Shown: one piece after another, positions 5,286 through 5,341 of the stretch
Layout of the letters: each line of letters opens with the position of its first letter
Numbering within the stretch: the first letter of the stretch is position 1
Origin: Pseudomonadota bacterium
Lineage (GTDB): Bacteria > Pseudomonadota > Gammaproteobacteria > Xanthomonadales > Rhodanobacteraceae
NCBI GenBank assembly: GCA_021787175.1
Contig: JAJYMF010000275.1
Location: forward strand, 1-5,341
Length of the DNA stretch: 5,341 bases
Direction: 5' to 3'
Position numbers and translations under genes: made by a program
Notes under the pieces: model-generated
The model's input: the letters and a program-made list of their open reading frames with translations, nothing else
Databases searched by the model: none
Told to the model about the DNA's origin: nothing

Positions 5286-5313
5286 CGCATCGAGCACGCA
5301 AGTGCTTGATGCG
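5286..5313. repeat. Hairpin with a GNRA-type loop downstream of the transporter gene
   Basis: CGCATCGAGCAC (5286-5297), loop GCAA (5298-5301), GTGCTTGATGCG (5302-5313) give a 12-bp stem with one G.U pair (5292 with 5307). In plus-strand RNA the loop is GCAA closed by C-G, a very stable GNRA tetraloop. No U run follows, so it is not a standard terminator. It may be a second 3'-end structure or a dispersed palindromic element. Beyond it, TCCGG-ACC-CCGGA (5325-5337) is another small inverted repeat. No coding region is visible from 5236 to the window end. Confidence 0.5.
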
Positions 5314-5341
5314 GCGTAGCCGAGTCCGGACCCCGGAGCAG

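Noticed and set aside
3706..5301. Minus-strand open frame of 531 codons opposite the transporter
   Set aside because: It is rich in Gln, Arg and His with no domain, as expected for the complement of a GC-rich membrane-protein gene.

Overview
The window is GC-rich chromosomal DNA. The gene families and protein signatures fit a gammaproteobacterium of the order Xanthomonadales (Xanthomonas, Lysobacter, Rhodanobacter and relatives). The clearest marker is a tryptophan 2,3-dioxygenase whose residues match the Xanthomonas campestris enzyme at a constant offset of one. The genus cannot be fixed from the sequence alone.

Layout. On the minus strand, reading leftward from 2558, lie the E1-alpha gene (1479-2558, GTG start) and, 12 bases on, the E1-beta gene (489-1466) of a thiamine-diphosphate 2-oxo acid dehydrogenase complex. 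After a 368-base gap comes the beginning of the E2 lipoyl acyltransferase gene (120 to beyond position 1). The gap (121-488) is less GC-rich than the genes. It holds two diverged tandem copies of a repeat about 155 bp long, and each copy carries inverted arms of about 27 bp. On the plus strand, diverging from E1-alpha, are the tryptophan 2,3-dioxygenase gene kynA (2822-3676) and, 92 bases later, a POT/PTR2-family transporter (3769-5235). The transporter's stop codon runs into a perfect 15-bp inverted repeat. A second hairpin with a GNRA loop lies at 5286-5313, and no further gene is visible before the window ends.

How the genes work together. E1-alpha and E1-beta form the heterotetrameric decarboxylase. 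It passes an acyl group to the lipoyl domain of E2, so the three minus-strand genes very likely make one complex, acting on pyruvate or branched-chain 2-oxo acids. KynA opens the tryptophan ring and starts the kynurenine pathway. The transporter belongs to the peptide-transporter family and could share a transcript with kynA, but a functional link is only inferred.

Most interesting points. (1) The POT transporter keeps the family's architecture and its helix 5 and helix 10 signatures, yet appears to lack the ExxER motif, the helix 4 lysine and the helix 7 glutamate together. These are the interacting charged residues used for proton coupling and peptide binding. (2) A structured repeat pair sits inside the E1-E2 gene cluster, and its E2-proximal arm is followed by a U6 tract on the minus strand, which suggests a possible control on E2 expression. 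Nothing in the window looks like a wholly new system; the rest is ordinary metabolism.
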